Part shown: piece after piece, positions 25,521 to 35,100 of the stretch
Numbering within the stretch: the stretch's first letter is position 1
Layout: the number at the start of each line of letters is the position of its first letter
Origin: Candidatus Omnitrophota bacterium
GTDB lineage: Bacteria > Omnitrophota > Gorgyraeia > Zapsychrales > JANLHA01
Reading direction: 5' to 3'
NCBI GenBank assembly: GCA_017995055.1
Contig: JAGOJP010000007.1
Coordinates: forward strand, 1 to 39,188
Length of the DNA stretch: 39,188 nucleotides
The notes under the pieces: model-generated
What the model was told of the DNA's origin: nothing
Database searches by the model: none
The model's input: the letters and a program-made list of their open reading frames with translations, nothing else
Made by a program: the position numbers and the translations under genes

Positions 25521-25548
25521 AGTTAATGGTATGTTAAATTTTTGTAAA
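25521..25548 (-). promoter_or_regulatory. Pho box upstream of pstS (three 6-bp direct repeats, 11-bp period)
   Basis: On the minus strand three hexamers lie in a row: TTTACA, TTAACA and TTAACT, each separated by exactly five bases. This is the arrangement of Bacillus PhoP boxes (TT-N-ACA repeats about 11 bp apart) and has the same period as E. coli PhoB half-sites. It ends 91 bases before the pstS ATG, between phoR and pstS. PhoB encoded at 27364-28071 is the natural ligand. No clear -10 could be placed downstream. Confidence 0.65.
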
Positions 25549-25568
25549 TTTTTTGCCGCGCCGGCCCC

Positions 25569-27347
25569 CTAGGCTTTCATAAGCGTAAACCAAAACCGGG
25601 ATCCTAACCCTTCCGTGCTTTCCACCCCAACCGTTCCCTGATGTTTTTCAATAATATGTTTGACGATGGAAAGCCCTAGCCCCGTTCCTCCCATCTGCCG
25701 GGAACGGGCTTTGTCAACCCGATAAAAACGTTCAAAAATCCGCAAAAGATCTTTCTCCGGGATTCCAATGCCGGTGTCTTCCACGTACACCTTGACCTGA
25801 GTGGTCAAGTCCTGACAAAAAACAGTTAAGACACCGTTATCCCTGTTGAATTTAACCGCATTCTCAATAAGATTGCTGAAAACCTGCGACAATTTGTCTT
25901 TGTCAGCCAGGACAAAAAGGTCCGGGGGAACATCATTCTTAACCGTCAAACTTTTTTTCTGCCATTGCGGCTGCGCATCGGCCAGGGCGTTGTCCGCCAA
26001 AGAGCGCAAAGGCGTTCTTTCAAAATGAAAAACGGATGCCTGGGACTCGAAAAGCGCCAAAGACAACAAATCATTCACGAGCGTATGCAGCCGCTCCGTA
26101 TGGTTCTGAATAATCTTTAAAAAAGCTCGGTTATTTTTCCGGTCGTCCAAAGCGCCGCCCAGGAGGGTTTCCACAAACCCCTTTATGGTCGTGAGCGGCG
26201 TCTTCAACTCGTGGGAAACATTAGCGACAAAATCACGGCGCATGGTCTCCAGGCGCTTAATGTCCGTGATATCATGAATAACGGCCAAGCACCCGTTAAT
26301 AACCCCGCCTTCAAAAATGGGGACGGCATTCATTTGAAAGGTTTTCCGAACCGGTAAAAGCAGATAAATTTCCCGGGACACAGGTTGTCCTTCCCTCAAA
26401 ACGGTGAGGAGAACTTCGGCAAGGTCATTATTTCGGATCGCTTCCAGAAAAGGCCTCCCCCTTACGTCCAAATTATTTATCCCGAAAATTCTTTCCATCG
26501 CCGGATTAATTGAAAGGATGCCCCCTCCCTTATCGGTAACCACAACGCCTTCGCCCATACTGTTAAAAATAGCCGCCAGCTCCTGATTGCGCGTGTTAAG
26601 TTCCTTGATCTTATCCTCAATGTGCTGAGCCATGGTATTGAGGGTCAACGCGAGATCCCTGATTTCGTCATGCGACATGGGGATGACGCGGCTGCTAAAG
26701 TCCCCGTCGGATATTTTTTGAGAGACCTGAATCATCTGTTTAATGGGCCGGATCGTCCTTGTAATAAAATATAATCCCAATATCAACACGAGGCCCAGCG
26801 CAATCAATCCCCCGGACACAACCGTTTTCCTGATGAGAACCACCGTATTCTCGACCTGTGTCAGAGGGAGGGACAACCGGACCACCCCCAACACCCCGTC
26901 GCCAGCCTGAAAGGGGACGGCGACATAAAGCATGTTCTTTTTCGATGTGAGAGAATACCGGGCCTCGACCCCGGTTCCTCCTGATAAAGCGGTCCGGATT
27001 TCCGGGCGGTTAGCATGGCTGTCCATCCCGGGAAGCTGTTCCGGCCGTTTTTCCGAATCGGCTAAAACCTTCCCCTGCTTCGAAACAAGCGTAATCCGGC
27101 AGCCGGATTGTGCGCTTTGCTGCACCACAAAATTTTCCAGCCACCGGGGGTCTTCCAGGACAAAGTTTCGCCGGGAAATTTGATTTGAAAACAACGCGGC
27201 ATGATGGACAAGGAACACCTTCCTTTCCTGCAGCATGTCCTTTTCAAGATTCCTTTCTAAAAAAACAGCGACAAAACCAAAGGAAAAAAGGATAATCAAA
27301 AGGTAGGACAGAATCAATTTCAGGGTAAGGCTGGGAATGATTTTCAT
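25569..27347 (-). CDS. phoR: Phosphate regulon sensor histidine kinase PhoR
   Basis: A 592-residue membrane kinase. TM1 is about 10-30, a periplasmic sensor domain about 35-165, and TM2 about 175-197. HAMP spans about 198-250 (TRTIRPIKQMIQVS, SHDEIRDLALTLN), and PAS about 253-365. The HisKA domain has phospho-acceptor H379 in FVANVSHELKTPLTTIKGF, and the HATPase has SNLIENAVKFN, VEDTGIGIP and GGTGLGLSIV. All kinase boxes are intact. The order PhoB-PhoR-PstS and the PhoU gene make the phosphate assignment secure. The reading frame extends to 27497 into phoB; the ATG at 27345-27347 (MKIIPSLTLK) is chosen, 16 bases after phoB. PhoR here has a large periplasmic domain, unlike the short one of E. 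coli. Confidence 0.93.
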   Translation of the reverse strand: MKIIPSLTLKLILSYLLIILFSFGFVAVFLERNLEKDMLQERKVFLVHHAALFSNQISRRNFVLEDPRWLENFVVQQSAQSGCRITLVSKQGKVLADSEKRPEQLPGMDSHANRPEIRTALSGGTGVEARYSLTSKKNMLYVAVPFQAGDGVLGVVRLSLPLTQVENTVVLIRKTVVSGGLIALGLVLILGLYFITRTIRPIKQMIQVSQKISDGDFSSRVIPMSHDEIRDLALTLNTMAQHIEDKIKELNTRNQELAAIFNSMGEGVVVTDKGGGILSINPAMERIFGINNLDVRGRPFLEAIRNNDLAEVLLTVLREGQPVSREIYLLLPVRKTFQMNAVPIFEGGVINGCLAVIHDITDIKRLETMRRDFVANVSHELKTPLTTIKGFVETLLGGALDDRKNNRAFLKIIQNHTERLHTLVNDLLSLALFESQASVFHFERTPLRSLADNALADAQPQWQKKSLTVKNDVPPDLFVLADKDKLSQVFSNLIENAVKFNRDNGVLTVFCQDLTTQVKVYVEDTGIGIPEKDLLRIFERFYRVDKARSRQMGGTGLGLSIVKHIIEKHQGTVGVESTEGLGSRFWFTLMKA

Positions 27348-27363
27348 GGCTCGGGCGATAAAA

Positions 27364-28071
27364 TTAACTCTCGGAATCAAACCGATATCCGTAATTTTTG
27401 ACTGTAACAATGTGTCCGGCCGCAGCACGGAGTTTTTTGCGTAATGTCGTGATATGCACATCCACCGTGCGCGTCTGAATTTCAGCGGCGTGATCAAGTC
27501 CCCACACGGTATCCAAGAGGTAATCGCGGGACAGAACCCGGCCTTGGGCCTGAATCAACGTTTTAAGCAGCCCGAACTCTTTCGCCGTCAGCTCGACAAC
27601 ATTATCTTGGAACATGACCCTGATCTTTGAAAAATCAATCATCAAGTCCCCCACCCACAAGGTTTCCGGCAAATGCGCCTGCCTGTGACTGCGGCGCAAA
27701 ACGGCCTTGACCCGGGCCAACAGCTCTCTCGGACTAAAAGGTTTGGTCACATAATCATCGGCTCCCAACTCAAGCCCGACAATTTTGTCCGCTTCCTGGC
27801 TCTTGGCCGACAGCATAATGATCGGAATGGACGCCGTTGGACCATGCTTGCGAAGCTCCTGACAAACAGAAAAACCATCCATTCCGGGGAGCATAAGATC
27901 AAGAAGAATAAGGTCCGGGTGCTCGTGAAGGGCCGTTTGAACCACGTCCGTACCGTCGCCAACAGACGCCGTGCGGTATCCTTCCTTCTGAAGGTTATAC
28001 TCCAGCATCTTGACAATGTCTTGTTCATCTTCAACAATCAAAAGAAGCGGTTTCGTTTTCACGACGCTCAC
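27364..28071 (-). CDS. phoB: Phosphate regulon response regulator PhoB
   Basis: A 235-residue OmpR/PhoB-family regulator. The receiver has the acidic pair in LIVEDEQDI, phospho-acceptor D58 in LILLDLMLPGMDG, Ser in IMLSAKS and Lys in YVTKPFSPRELL. The winged-helix DNA-binding domain (about 135-235) has LTAKEFGLLKTLIQAQGRVLSRDYLLDTVW and TVDVHITTLRKKL. The start is a GTG at 28069-28071, with AAGGA three bases before it; a second GTG three codons later is also possible. It should bind the Pho box before pstS. A promoter with TTGGCT and TAGAAT 17 bases apart lies just upstream. Confidence 0.94.
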   Translation of the reverse strand: MSVVKTKPLLLIVEDEQDIVKMLEYNLQKEGYRTASVGDGTDVVQTALHEHPDLILLDLMLPGMDGFSVCQELRKHGPTASIPIIMLSAKSQEADKIVGLELGADDYVTKPFSPRELLARVKAVLRRSHRQAHLPETLWVGDLMIDFSKIRVMFQDNVVELTAKEFGLLKTLIQAQGRVLSRDYLLDTVWGLDHAAEIQTRTVDVHITTLRKKLRAAAGHIVTVKNYGYRFDSES

Positions 28072-28103
28072 AAGTCCTTTTTGTCTCTTCCGATCCGGGA
28101 ATT

Positions 28104-28132
28104 ATTCTAACAGACATTTGCCGTTCAGCCAA
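28104..28132 (-). promoter_or_regulatory. Promoter for phoBR
   Basis: On the minus strand TTGGCT (28127-28132) and TAGAAT (28104-28109) are separated by 17 bases, with TG at the extended position. The -10 ends 33 bases before the phoB GTG. No Pho box is evident here. Confidence 0.6.
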
Positions 28133-28218
28133 ATCGTCCGCCGTCCGGGCCTCACGTCCGGAACCGGCAGCCGGCTGGCTGACTTTACGCTTGCCCCTCA
28201 ACGGGTTTCCCTGTGTTG

Positions 28219-28902
28219 TTAAGGGGCCGCCGGTCCGCCGATAGCCGTGTCTCTCGGATACCCGACCGACTGCGCCAGAAGGACCTTCTGGGTATCGCGT
28301 AATTTCATGGCTTGGGTCAAGGCCGGTTTGTCGATCGCGCCGCGCACAACCGTCACCAGCCCCGCCGAAGCACAGTATAAATAAACGTTCTGCCCGATAA
28401 AACCCGCATCCGTCGCCGTATAAAAATCGATGTCCGGGCCGGACAGTCTCTTGACTTTCGAAAGGTCCGCCACATAAATCAGGTTCACCGGAACGTCTTT
28501 AACAAAGCCCTGCTGGCCGGTTAGGGCCCGGATATCTTCGCCTAAGACCGGTTGCAGCATATTGTTTTTGGCGTCAAACAGATACAGCCCGTCGGATTTA
28601 GCCACATAAACATCGATCTCCTGCATATTCATGGCGGTGGGCGCTGTGCGGTGCCCTGTTTCCGGACGGTTCATCCCGTTCGCCGCCCAAAGCAGGTCAG
28701 ACAAAACCTGTAAAGGCAATTCTCGCGGACTGAATTCCCGGGAACTTCTTCTTTCCTTCAAAGCCTGCATCAAGGGCATACCGCCGGTTGTCGCGGGGGG
28801 AAGAAGCTGGATCGGTTTCATTTCCTGCCCGCCCGCCGGAGAAGAAAAGGAAAACACGGCCGCGGCTATAACGGGAATAGTCAAAACGAATATTTTTTTC
28901 AT
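28219..28902 (-). CDS. Exported SagB-type nitroreductase family protein
   Basis: A 227-residue protein. It starts with a Sec-type signal peptide, MKKIFVLTIPVIAAAVFSFS, with cleavage near SPAGGQ. The mature domain is nitroreductase/SagB-like: LMQALKERRSSREFSPRELPLQVLSDLLWAANGMNRP at the N-terminal FMN-binding region, then TAPTAMNMQEIDVYV, and FIGQNVYLYCASAGLVTVV. These enzymes use FMN to oxidise or reduce small substrates; SagB forms azoles in peptides, but no cyclodehydratase or leader peptide gene is near, so that role is not implied. The ATG at 28900-28902 has AAGGAG five bases before it. An upstream GTG at 28908 is less likely. It is a single gene between phoB and the patatin gene. Confidence 0.82.
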   Translation of the reverse strand: MKKIFVLTIPVIAAAVFSFSSPAGGQEMKPIQLLPPATTGGMPLMQALKERRSSREFSPRELPLQVLSDLLWAANGMNRPETGHRTAPTAMNMQEIDVYVAKSDGLYLFDAKNNMLQPVLGEDIRALTGQQGFVKDVPVNLIYVADLSKVKRLSGPDIDFYTATDAGFIGQNVYLYCASAGLVTVVRGAIDKPALTQAMKLRDTQKVLLAQSVGYPRDTAIGGPAAP

Positions 28903-28935
28903 AATCACTCCTTTTTATTTCGGACAAAAAAGCCG

Positions 28936-28952
28936 TTCCCCCATCAGGGGAA
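28936..28952 (-). terminator. Terminator-like hairpin after the patatin gene
   Basis: On the minus strand TTCCCC and GGGGAA pair over a 5-base loop, with a six-T run four bases further on. It starts 15 bases after the patatin stop and sits just before the nitroreductase ribosome site, so it may act as terminator or attenuator. Confidence 0.5.
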
Positions 28953-28966
28953 GGGTTTGTCCCGGA

Positions 28967-29872
28967 TTAGGCTCGTCCCTGGGGCGTCAGCAGCCCCTCT
29001 TGTATGGCTTTGCCGGCCGCCGCATACCCAGAATCCCATAAAAATTTTTTATCTTCTTCTGAAAGGTCAAAATGAATCGTTGAAATTTTACCCGTGGGAA
29101 TGGGAATGGTCCTGGCCCATTGCGCTTCTTCCACATGAAGTCTTTCGTGCGCCACCTGCATGGTTTCAAAAATACGCAATAGATAGGCAAAAACATTGCC
29201 GGGGACCCTGGGCGGAAGGGTTTGTTCGTCTGATATGAGTTTGAGTCCGATCGTGGACGTGAGCCCGCCCCGGTCGTTAAACGTATCCAGGGGGTAATTG
29301 GCCAGGATGCCGCCGTCAACGATAAAAGAACAATTTTTGAAAAATCTTCCCCGGAAAAACAAGGGAAGGCTCATGGACTGGCGTACCGCTTCGGCGACCT
29401 CGATTTCCGGAGTGGCGTCTTGATCGTACCGCACCAAGGATTGATGAACGATGTCCACGGCAAAAACGCGAAGATACCGTCCCGCGGATTTAAAATCCGT
29501 GACGCCTTTATCCTTTAACAATCCCTTGATCCATTGATACAACGCTTCCGTTGAAAATAAGCCATACCCGCCCTGACGGGACAAAACAGACCACAGCCGC
29601 AACACATTTGCGCTAAAAACAAATTTCCAAAAGCCCTGTTTAAACAACGACATGTCCGCGAAATCATTAAAATCCTTTTTCCACACGATCTCTTTTAATT
29701 CGGCAACCGAGTATCCGGCCGCAATCAAAGAGGCGGTAATCGCCCCGGCCGAGGTCCCGGCTACGCGGCCAAACAGAATCTTTTCTTCTTCCACCCGCTT
29801 TAAAGCTCCGATGAGGGCGATTCCTTTCACGCCCCCGCCTTCAAACACCCCGTCAAAAGTCATGGTGGGCAT
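28967..29872 (-). CDS. Patatin-like phospholipase
   Basis: A 301-residue patatin-fold lipid acyl hydrolase. The oxyanion loop is FEGGGVKGIAL, the nucleophile is S41 in GTSAG, and the catalytic Asp is D186 in IVDGGILANYP, so the Ser-Asp dyad is intact. There is no signal peptide and no added domain, so it is probably cytoplasmic or peripheral on the membrane. The substrate is likely phospholipid. The ATG at 29870-29872 follows GGGAAGGGAT. A -10 element (TATAAA with TG extension) is at 29949-29954. The family includes secreted toxins and housekeeping enzymes; nothing here tells them apart. Confidence 0.88.
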   Translation of the reverse strand: MPTMTFDGVFEGGGVKGIALIGALKRVEEEKILFGRVAGTSAGAITASLIAAGYSVAELKEIVWKKDFNDFADMSLFKQGFWKFVFSANVLRLWSVLSRQGGYGLFSTEALYQWIKGLLKDKGVTDFKSAGRYLRVFAVDIVHQSLVRYDQDATPEIEVAEAVRQSMSLPLFFRGRFFKNCSFIVDGGILANYPLDTFNDRGGLTSTIGLKLISDEQTLPPRVPGNVFAYLLRIFETMQVAHERLHVEEAQWARTIPIPTGKISTIHFDLSEEDKKFLWDSGYAAAGKAIQEGLLTPQGRA

Positions 29873-29948
29873 ATCCCTTCCCTCTTGAAAGAAAAAACAA
29901 AAACGGCCGGCCGCACGCCTGGCCGAAACGCCGGCTTATCAGCTTCAG

Positions 29949-29954
29949 TTTATA
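29949..29954 (-). promoter_or_regulatory. Extended -10 promoter for the patatin gene
   Basis: The minus strand reads TATGATATAAAC, a TGn plus TATAAA, about 77 bases before the patatin ATG. No good -35 at standard spacing. Confidence 0.45.
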
Positions 29955-30054
29955 TCATAGGCAAAAAATTAACAACCCCAAAAGCCTTTTACGCTTCTAT
30001 CCTGCCCCGGCCTCCGACAGCCGTTTTTTTTCCTTAAAATCCATCTGAGCCGCC

Positions 30055-30090
30055 ACAAAAAAGCCCTGATTCTACCCGAGAATCAGGGCT
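30055..30090 (-). terminator. Rho-independent terminator after the STAS gene
   Basis: A perfect 12-bp stem (30062-30073 with 30079-30090) around a 5-base loop. It is followed on the minus strand by a T-run (the A residues at 30055-30062). It starts about 41 bases after the STAS gene stop. Its core CCCTGAT/ATCAGGG recurs in the terminator at 38107-38135. Confidence 0.88.
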
Positions 30091-30131
30091 CCGTTTAATC
30101 CCGTTATAATTCCGTTCCCGCTTTCACGGCT

Positions 30132-30533
30132 TTACCCCGTCTTCCCGGGGCCGGAAAGCTGCTTGAGGGCATCAGCTTCCGTTGAAAAAAAATAGACAAG
30201 ATTATTAACCTGAAAAATTTCAAATAAACTCAGCAGCTTGTCTCCGAGGTTAATCATCCCCAATTTTTGGTGTTCTTCCTTAAAAATAAAGGTCGCATTG
30301 ATTAAAGCGGCCACCGTCGCTGAGTCGGTGTGGGTGACTTTCCCGAAATCAAGCAATATATTTTTACGCCGAAACGTCTTCTGGCCTTTTATCTTTTTCC
30401 AGAAGCGTTCGAGTTCCGACACCGTTTCCATACCCATCGGCCCTTGGAGGCGAATAATCCTAACGGACTCGCGCTCCTCTGTCTTCCAAATGGAGGACGG
30501 CCGGGAACAACTCTTAAGTAAAATTCTTTTCAT
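30132..30533 (-). CDS. STAS-domain protein (anti-sigma factor antagonist-like)
   Basis: A 133-residue protein with one STAS domain at about 25-125: ESVRIIRLQGPMGMETVSEL, then NILLDFGKVTHTDSATVAALI and GMINLGDKLLSLFEIFQV. In SpoIIAA-type proteins the Ser after the conserved Asp (here DSAT) is phosphorylated by an anti-sigma kinase. That residue is present, so a partner-switch role is plausible. No RsbW-like kinase or sigma factor is nearby. The first 20 residues are basic and look disordered. The ATG at 30531-30533 is chosen; a longer in-frame start at 30569 has no ribosome site. It lies 145 bases after the phosphofructokinase stop and is followed by a strong terminator. Confidence 0.78.
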   Translation of the reverse strand: MKRILLKSCSRPSSIWKTEERESVRIIRLQGPMGMETVSELERFWKKIKGQKTFRRKNILLDFGKVTHTDSATVAALINATFIFKEEHQKLGMINLGDKLLSLFEIFQVNNLVYFFSTEADALKQLSGPGKTG

Positions 30534-30678
30534 AACACCACGGCCTTTTCCTCTGCCCGGGGCCCCCATCGAAGAAGGCCGCCGGGAAACCTTGGCAATT
30601 TATGCGGGGACGCTCGACGTTGTCATGAAAACGGCTCGGGCGGCCCGATCATCTTTGTTTTTTCCCGTTTTTGAGGAA

Positions 30679-31971
30679 TCAGCCCAACAAAGCCGGTTGC
30701 CCGGTAGAGGACAAAACACTGCGCCACATATCGCTATCCAAAGAAATCCTCTGCCGCGCAGATGTCGCCATGTCCATCGGGACATGGATAAACTGCCGCC
30801 TCAGGCTAACGATCATTTCGGTCCGGCCCGACATGGCCGCATGCACAGCATGCCTCGCATACACATCACAAAGTATGCTATCCTCTGTGTTGGCTGGCAC
30901 GCTGCGAATGTAATAACTGGGATCAATATACTTTAAATTAATCGGCACGTTTTCTTGAAAAAAATAAGCCGCTATGTTCTCTTTTAAAAACAACCCGATA
31001 TCCCCAAGCAACACGTTGCCTGACGCATCCCGTTCCCGGGTTCCGCGCACAAGGTCCTGCCCCGCCCCCTCGGCCACCACAACAAGAGCATGGTGCCTCC
31101 GCAATATGCGTTCCTTCAGGACGGCAAGAAGCCCTGATTTCCCGTCGAGCTTAAAGGACGATTCCGGGACAAGCACAAAATTAACCTGTTGGCTGGCCAA
31201 CGTGGCCCCGACAGCAATAAAGCCGGAGCCCCGGCCCATCAGCTTGACCAGGGCGATGCCATTCGGATAACTCCTCGCCTCTGCATGCGCTGCTTCGAGA
31301 ACATCCGTCGCCCGCTCAATGGCCGTGGCTACGCCGAACGTCCGGTCGACATAGCTGATGTCATTATCAATCGTCTTGGGAACACCGACAATGGCGATCA
31401 GCAATCCTCTGCGTCGGACCTCCTGGGAAATCTCCAGCGCGCCCCGCTGGGTCCCGTCGCCTCCAACGGTAAATAAAACATCAATTTTCTGCGTTGCCAA
31501 AAAATCAACGATTCGTTCTACAGGCGGGGTGCCCCGGGAACACCCCAGGATGGATCCCCCTTGACGGTTAATTTCATCGACCATTTGCGGCGTAAGCGCG
31601 ATCATGGGTTTCAACGAATTCTCTCCCATTCCCTGATAACCGTAAGGAATCCCGCAGATGTCCCGCACGCCGTAATTATAGTAAAGCTCCAGCACCAAAG
31701 AACGGATCACGTTATTCAGCCCCGGGCAGAGTCCGCCGCAGGTCACAATGGCCGCGCGGATCACCGCCGGATTAAAAAACATTCTATCTCTCGGCCCCGC
31801 CTTTTCAAAGGCCAGTTCTTCATCCGAACACCCCTCCCCGGATTCAATGCGGTTAAAAATCCTCGCGCCGTCATTGACAAAATTCGGCAAAACGTCGCCT
31901 TTCTCGTGATTAAGATAGAGCGGTGAGTCAAAAGCCCTTTCTCCGAGATTCAAAATGGAAATATTTTTCAT
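30679..31971 (-). CDS. 6-phosphofructokinase (long group, probably ATP-dependent)
   Basis: A 430-residue PfkA-superfamily kinase with an N-terminal extension of about 70 residues, as in long-form bacterial, plant and trypanosome enzymes. The nucleotide site has TCGGLCPGLNN and VGGDGTQRGA; the Gly at 173 (GGDG) favours ATP over pyrophosphate, where Asp is usual. The catalytic segment is PKTIDNDI with K199, a residue more typical of PPi-type and group-III enzymes, so donor use should be tested. Substrate text includes MGRGSGFIA, VPESSF and AEGAGQ. It phosphorylates fructose 6-phosphate in glycolysis. AGGAA stands six bases before the ATG at 31969-31971, and a TTGACA promoter is upstream at 32042-32071. 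Confidence 0.92.
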   Translation of the reverse strand: MKNISILNLGERAFDSPLYLNHEKGDVLPNFVNDGARIFNRIESGEGCSDEELAFEKAGPRDRMFFNPAVIRAAIVTCGGLCPGLNNVIRSLVLELYYNYGVRDICGIPYGYQGMGENSLKPMIALTPQMVDEINRQGGSILGCSRGTPPVERIVDFLATQKIDVLFTVGGDGTQRGALEISQEVRRRGLLIAIVGVPKTIDNDISYVDRTFGVATAIERATDVLEAAHAEARSYPNGIALVKLMGRGSGFIAVGATLASQQVNFVLVPESSFKLDGKSGLLAVLKERILRRHHALVVVAEGAGQDLVRGTRERDASGNVLLGDIGLFLKENIAAYFFQENVPINLKYIDPSYYIRSVPANTEDSILCDVYARHAVHAAMSGRTEMIVSLRRQFIHVPMDMATSARQRISLDSDMWRSVLSSTGQPALLG

Positions 31972-32041
31972 GGAAAATTCCTGTGTTTATTGCGGCCCGA
32001 AGGGCCTTTCTGCCAACTTTTTCTGACCCAACATCCTTAAA

Positions 32042-32071
32042 ATCCTAAATCAAAAACACGCCTTTTGTCAA
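32042..32071 (-). promoter_or_regulatory. Promoter for the phosphofructokinase gene
   Basis: A perfect TTGACA (32066-32071) and TAGGAT (32042-32047) 18 bases apart on the minus strand, giving a leader of about 65 bases. It lies in the gap after the RND gene. Confidence 0.65.
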
Positions 32072-32153
32072 CACGATCCAAAAATCCGCGCCCCTGACAC
32101 CGCCTCGTTCAACGCTTGGACCGCCGTAACAACCATTCAAAAAATTTGCGCTT

Positions 32154-35100
32154 CTACGGCCGTGACAACATTTTTGCGAATCGATCCAAATACCAGAAAA
32201 CCACAGGGACGAGGACAAACGTAAAAACAACCGAAGCCAACATCCCTCCGATCATGACCGCGCCCATGGCCTGCTTGACTCTGCTCAGGCTCCATAATTG
32301 CGGCAGAACGCCGAAGATAATGGACAACGAGGTCATAATGATGGCCCGGAACTTGTCCGAGGCTCCCTGCCATAAGGCGTCCTGAACAGCCAGGCCTTCC
32401 CTCATTTTGACCAAGGTCTGATCCAGCAGCAAAATCGCGTTGTTCACCACCATGCCCACAAGCATAACCATCCCCATCATTGAAGCGATGTTGATGCTCT
32501 GATTCAGGAAAAACAACCCTAAAATCATTCCGACAAAAGACATAAGCACTGTCGTCATGACCGTCAGGGGATAAGCGATCAAGGAATTCATAATCGCGCA
32601 CAGCAACATAAAGGTGAGAATAACCGCCAGCAGGAACGCCTTGCCTAATTCGATATTCGACTCTTCCATGTGTTCCGCGTATCCCGAATATTTATAGCTA
32701 TACCCGGGCGGAAAACGAAGCGAACGGAATTTCTTGTCCAAATCCCGGCTGACAACGCCCATAGAACTTTTCCCCAAATATCCGTCAAGCCGGATAATGC
32801 GATTGCGGTCTCTGCGCCAGATCGTGGGTACCGCCTTATCGGTTTTAAGCTCCCCCAGTGCGTTGATCGGGATTAGTCCCTGGCGGGAAAGGACGGCGAT
32901 CTCCTTAATGTCGTCGAAATTCTGGGCGTAACGGTCGTCCATTTCCACGTTGACTTTATACTCTTCTCCCTTTTCTTTATACACGTTAGAGTCCTCGCCG
33001 TAAATGGAATACCGCATCAGCGCGCCAACGCTGGCCGCCGTAAGCCCGAATTCATTAAGCTTCTCTTCGTCGGGAATCAAGCTCATCTGTTTTTTGGGCG
33101 ATTTGTAAGACAAAATGATGCTCTGGAAATTTCCTGTCTTATACATCACGTCTTTCATCTGTTGGGCCAGATCAGCCATAACGCTGTAATCCGTTCCGTA
33201 AAGATCAATCGCCACGTCTCCGTCAGTCATAGAGCTCATCCCCTGGCGCATGCAGACCGCCTCCACGTCCGGAATCCCGGCGAGGAAAGGAATAAGTTCC
33301 GAGATTATTTCCAGGTCGGAGCGTTGACGCTGACCAGAAGGGACAAGGTCAAAGGCAATCTTCGCGTTTTCCACGCCGTTCTCCCCGATGTGAGACAAAT
33401 AAGCCCGCTTCTCCGGAATGGTCTCCAGGAACGCTTCGATCTGCTTGACGACCTGCTCGGTGCGTTCCAGGGTGGACCCCTGAGGTAAGGAAAAACTAAT
33501 AACCACCTTGTCCTCATCCGAAGTGGGAGCAAAATCGTTCTCCACAAAAGGCACCAGCATAAACACCCCCACGAGAACCAGAACGCAAACAATAATAGTA
33601 GACTTCCGGAAACGGAACATCAGCTCAAAAATATCCCGGTATTCTGTTTTAAGCCAATTCAGGGCTTTGTCAAGAAGATGCAGGGCTTGTTCGCCCTTGG
33701 AGAAAACCACCCGTATCCATTGAGACCCAGACTTTTTCTCGTGCTTCTTGGGCTTCAGCATGGCCGCACATAACATCGGGGTCAAAGAAAAGGACGCCAG
33801 CAAGGAAAAACAGGTGGCATAGACCACCGTAAGCCCGAAAGCCCTCATCATCAACCCCACCATCCCACCCATCATGGCAATGGGCAGAAAAACAACAAGG
33901 TTGGTCCCGGTCGCTGCGATAATCGGGACAAGGACCCCCTTTGTCCCTTCGATAGCAGCCCGTTCGGGGTCATCGTGGCGGTCAAGGTGCACCATCACGT
34001 TTTCCAGGATAACCAAGGCGTTGGAAATCAAAGTCCCCAGCACGGTGGCAATGGCCAGCAGAGTCATCATGTTGATCGAAAAGCCGGAAGCCCAGACCAG
34101 GAACAACGTGGAGAGGATGGACGTCGGGATAATGATCGCAGATATGAACGACATGTCCCAGCGGCCCAAAAACAGCAACAAAAGCGCCACGGTCAAAACA
34201 ATGCCTATGACGATATTCCATTCCGTATCTCTGGTTTCATTGACGATAAAGGTCGTGGTGTCGGTCGCGATATCCAGATGCATGCCCTGCGGAAGCCCCT
34301 TGCGGAAATCCTCCAGCCTGCGTTTCATTTGATGAGAAATAAAAACCGCATTTCCATCGGAAGATTTGTTGACCGAAAGGCCAACCACTTCTTTGCCGTT
34401 ATACCTGGCGATCGTGGAAATTTTCTTATGGCTGTCCTCGACAACGGCAATATCCTTCAAACGGAATTCCCCTCCGTCCGTGGACACCAGCCGGGTTTCG
34501 GCGATTTCCTCTACACTCTGAAATTCCCCTGTAAAACGCACACTGAGCGCATCAAATCCTTTCTCAATATCCCCGGCGGGCACGTTCTTGTTCCGGGCCA
34601 TCAGGGCGGAGATGACCTCGTTGATACTGATATAATGCTGTTTCATCAACATAGGATCAAGCCGGACATTGATTTGGCGTTTCTTCCCTCCATACACATC
34701 CACCTTGGCCACTCCCCGGATAGAAGAAAACTGGGTTTTCAGGGTCTTGTCGGCATATTCATACACTTCCCTCAGGTCGCCGCTGTCGCTGGTCAAGACA
34801 ATGTCCAGCACGGGCTCAATCAGGGGATCATATTTTTCCACGACCGGTTTCTCTACGGCGTCAGGGAGGTCATTAATAATAGCCTCTACCTTATCTTTAA
34901 CCTCGATCGATTTGATATTCACGTCTGCGGAAAGCAGGAATTCCACGAAAATGTAGCCAAAGCTGTCATAGGACTGGCTTTTAATCTTCTTGATTTCGGA
35001 GACCTCGGAAAGGGCGTCCTCGACCTTTTTGACCACCAGCGTCTCCACTTCCAAAGGCGTGGCGCCGGGATACGTTATCGAGACCGTGACAATCGGAAAA

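Noticed and set aside
28219-28902. RiPP azole-forming (SagB) cluster
   Set aside because: No cyclodehydratase, YcaO protein or precursor peptide is visible nearby, and the protein has an export signal.
32137-32601. Minus-strand 154-codon frame overlapping the RND gene end
   Set aside because: It is out of frame with the strongly supported RND gene and shows no family motifs.
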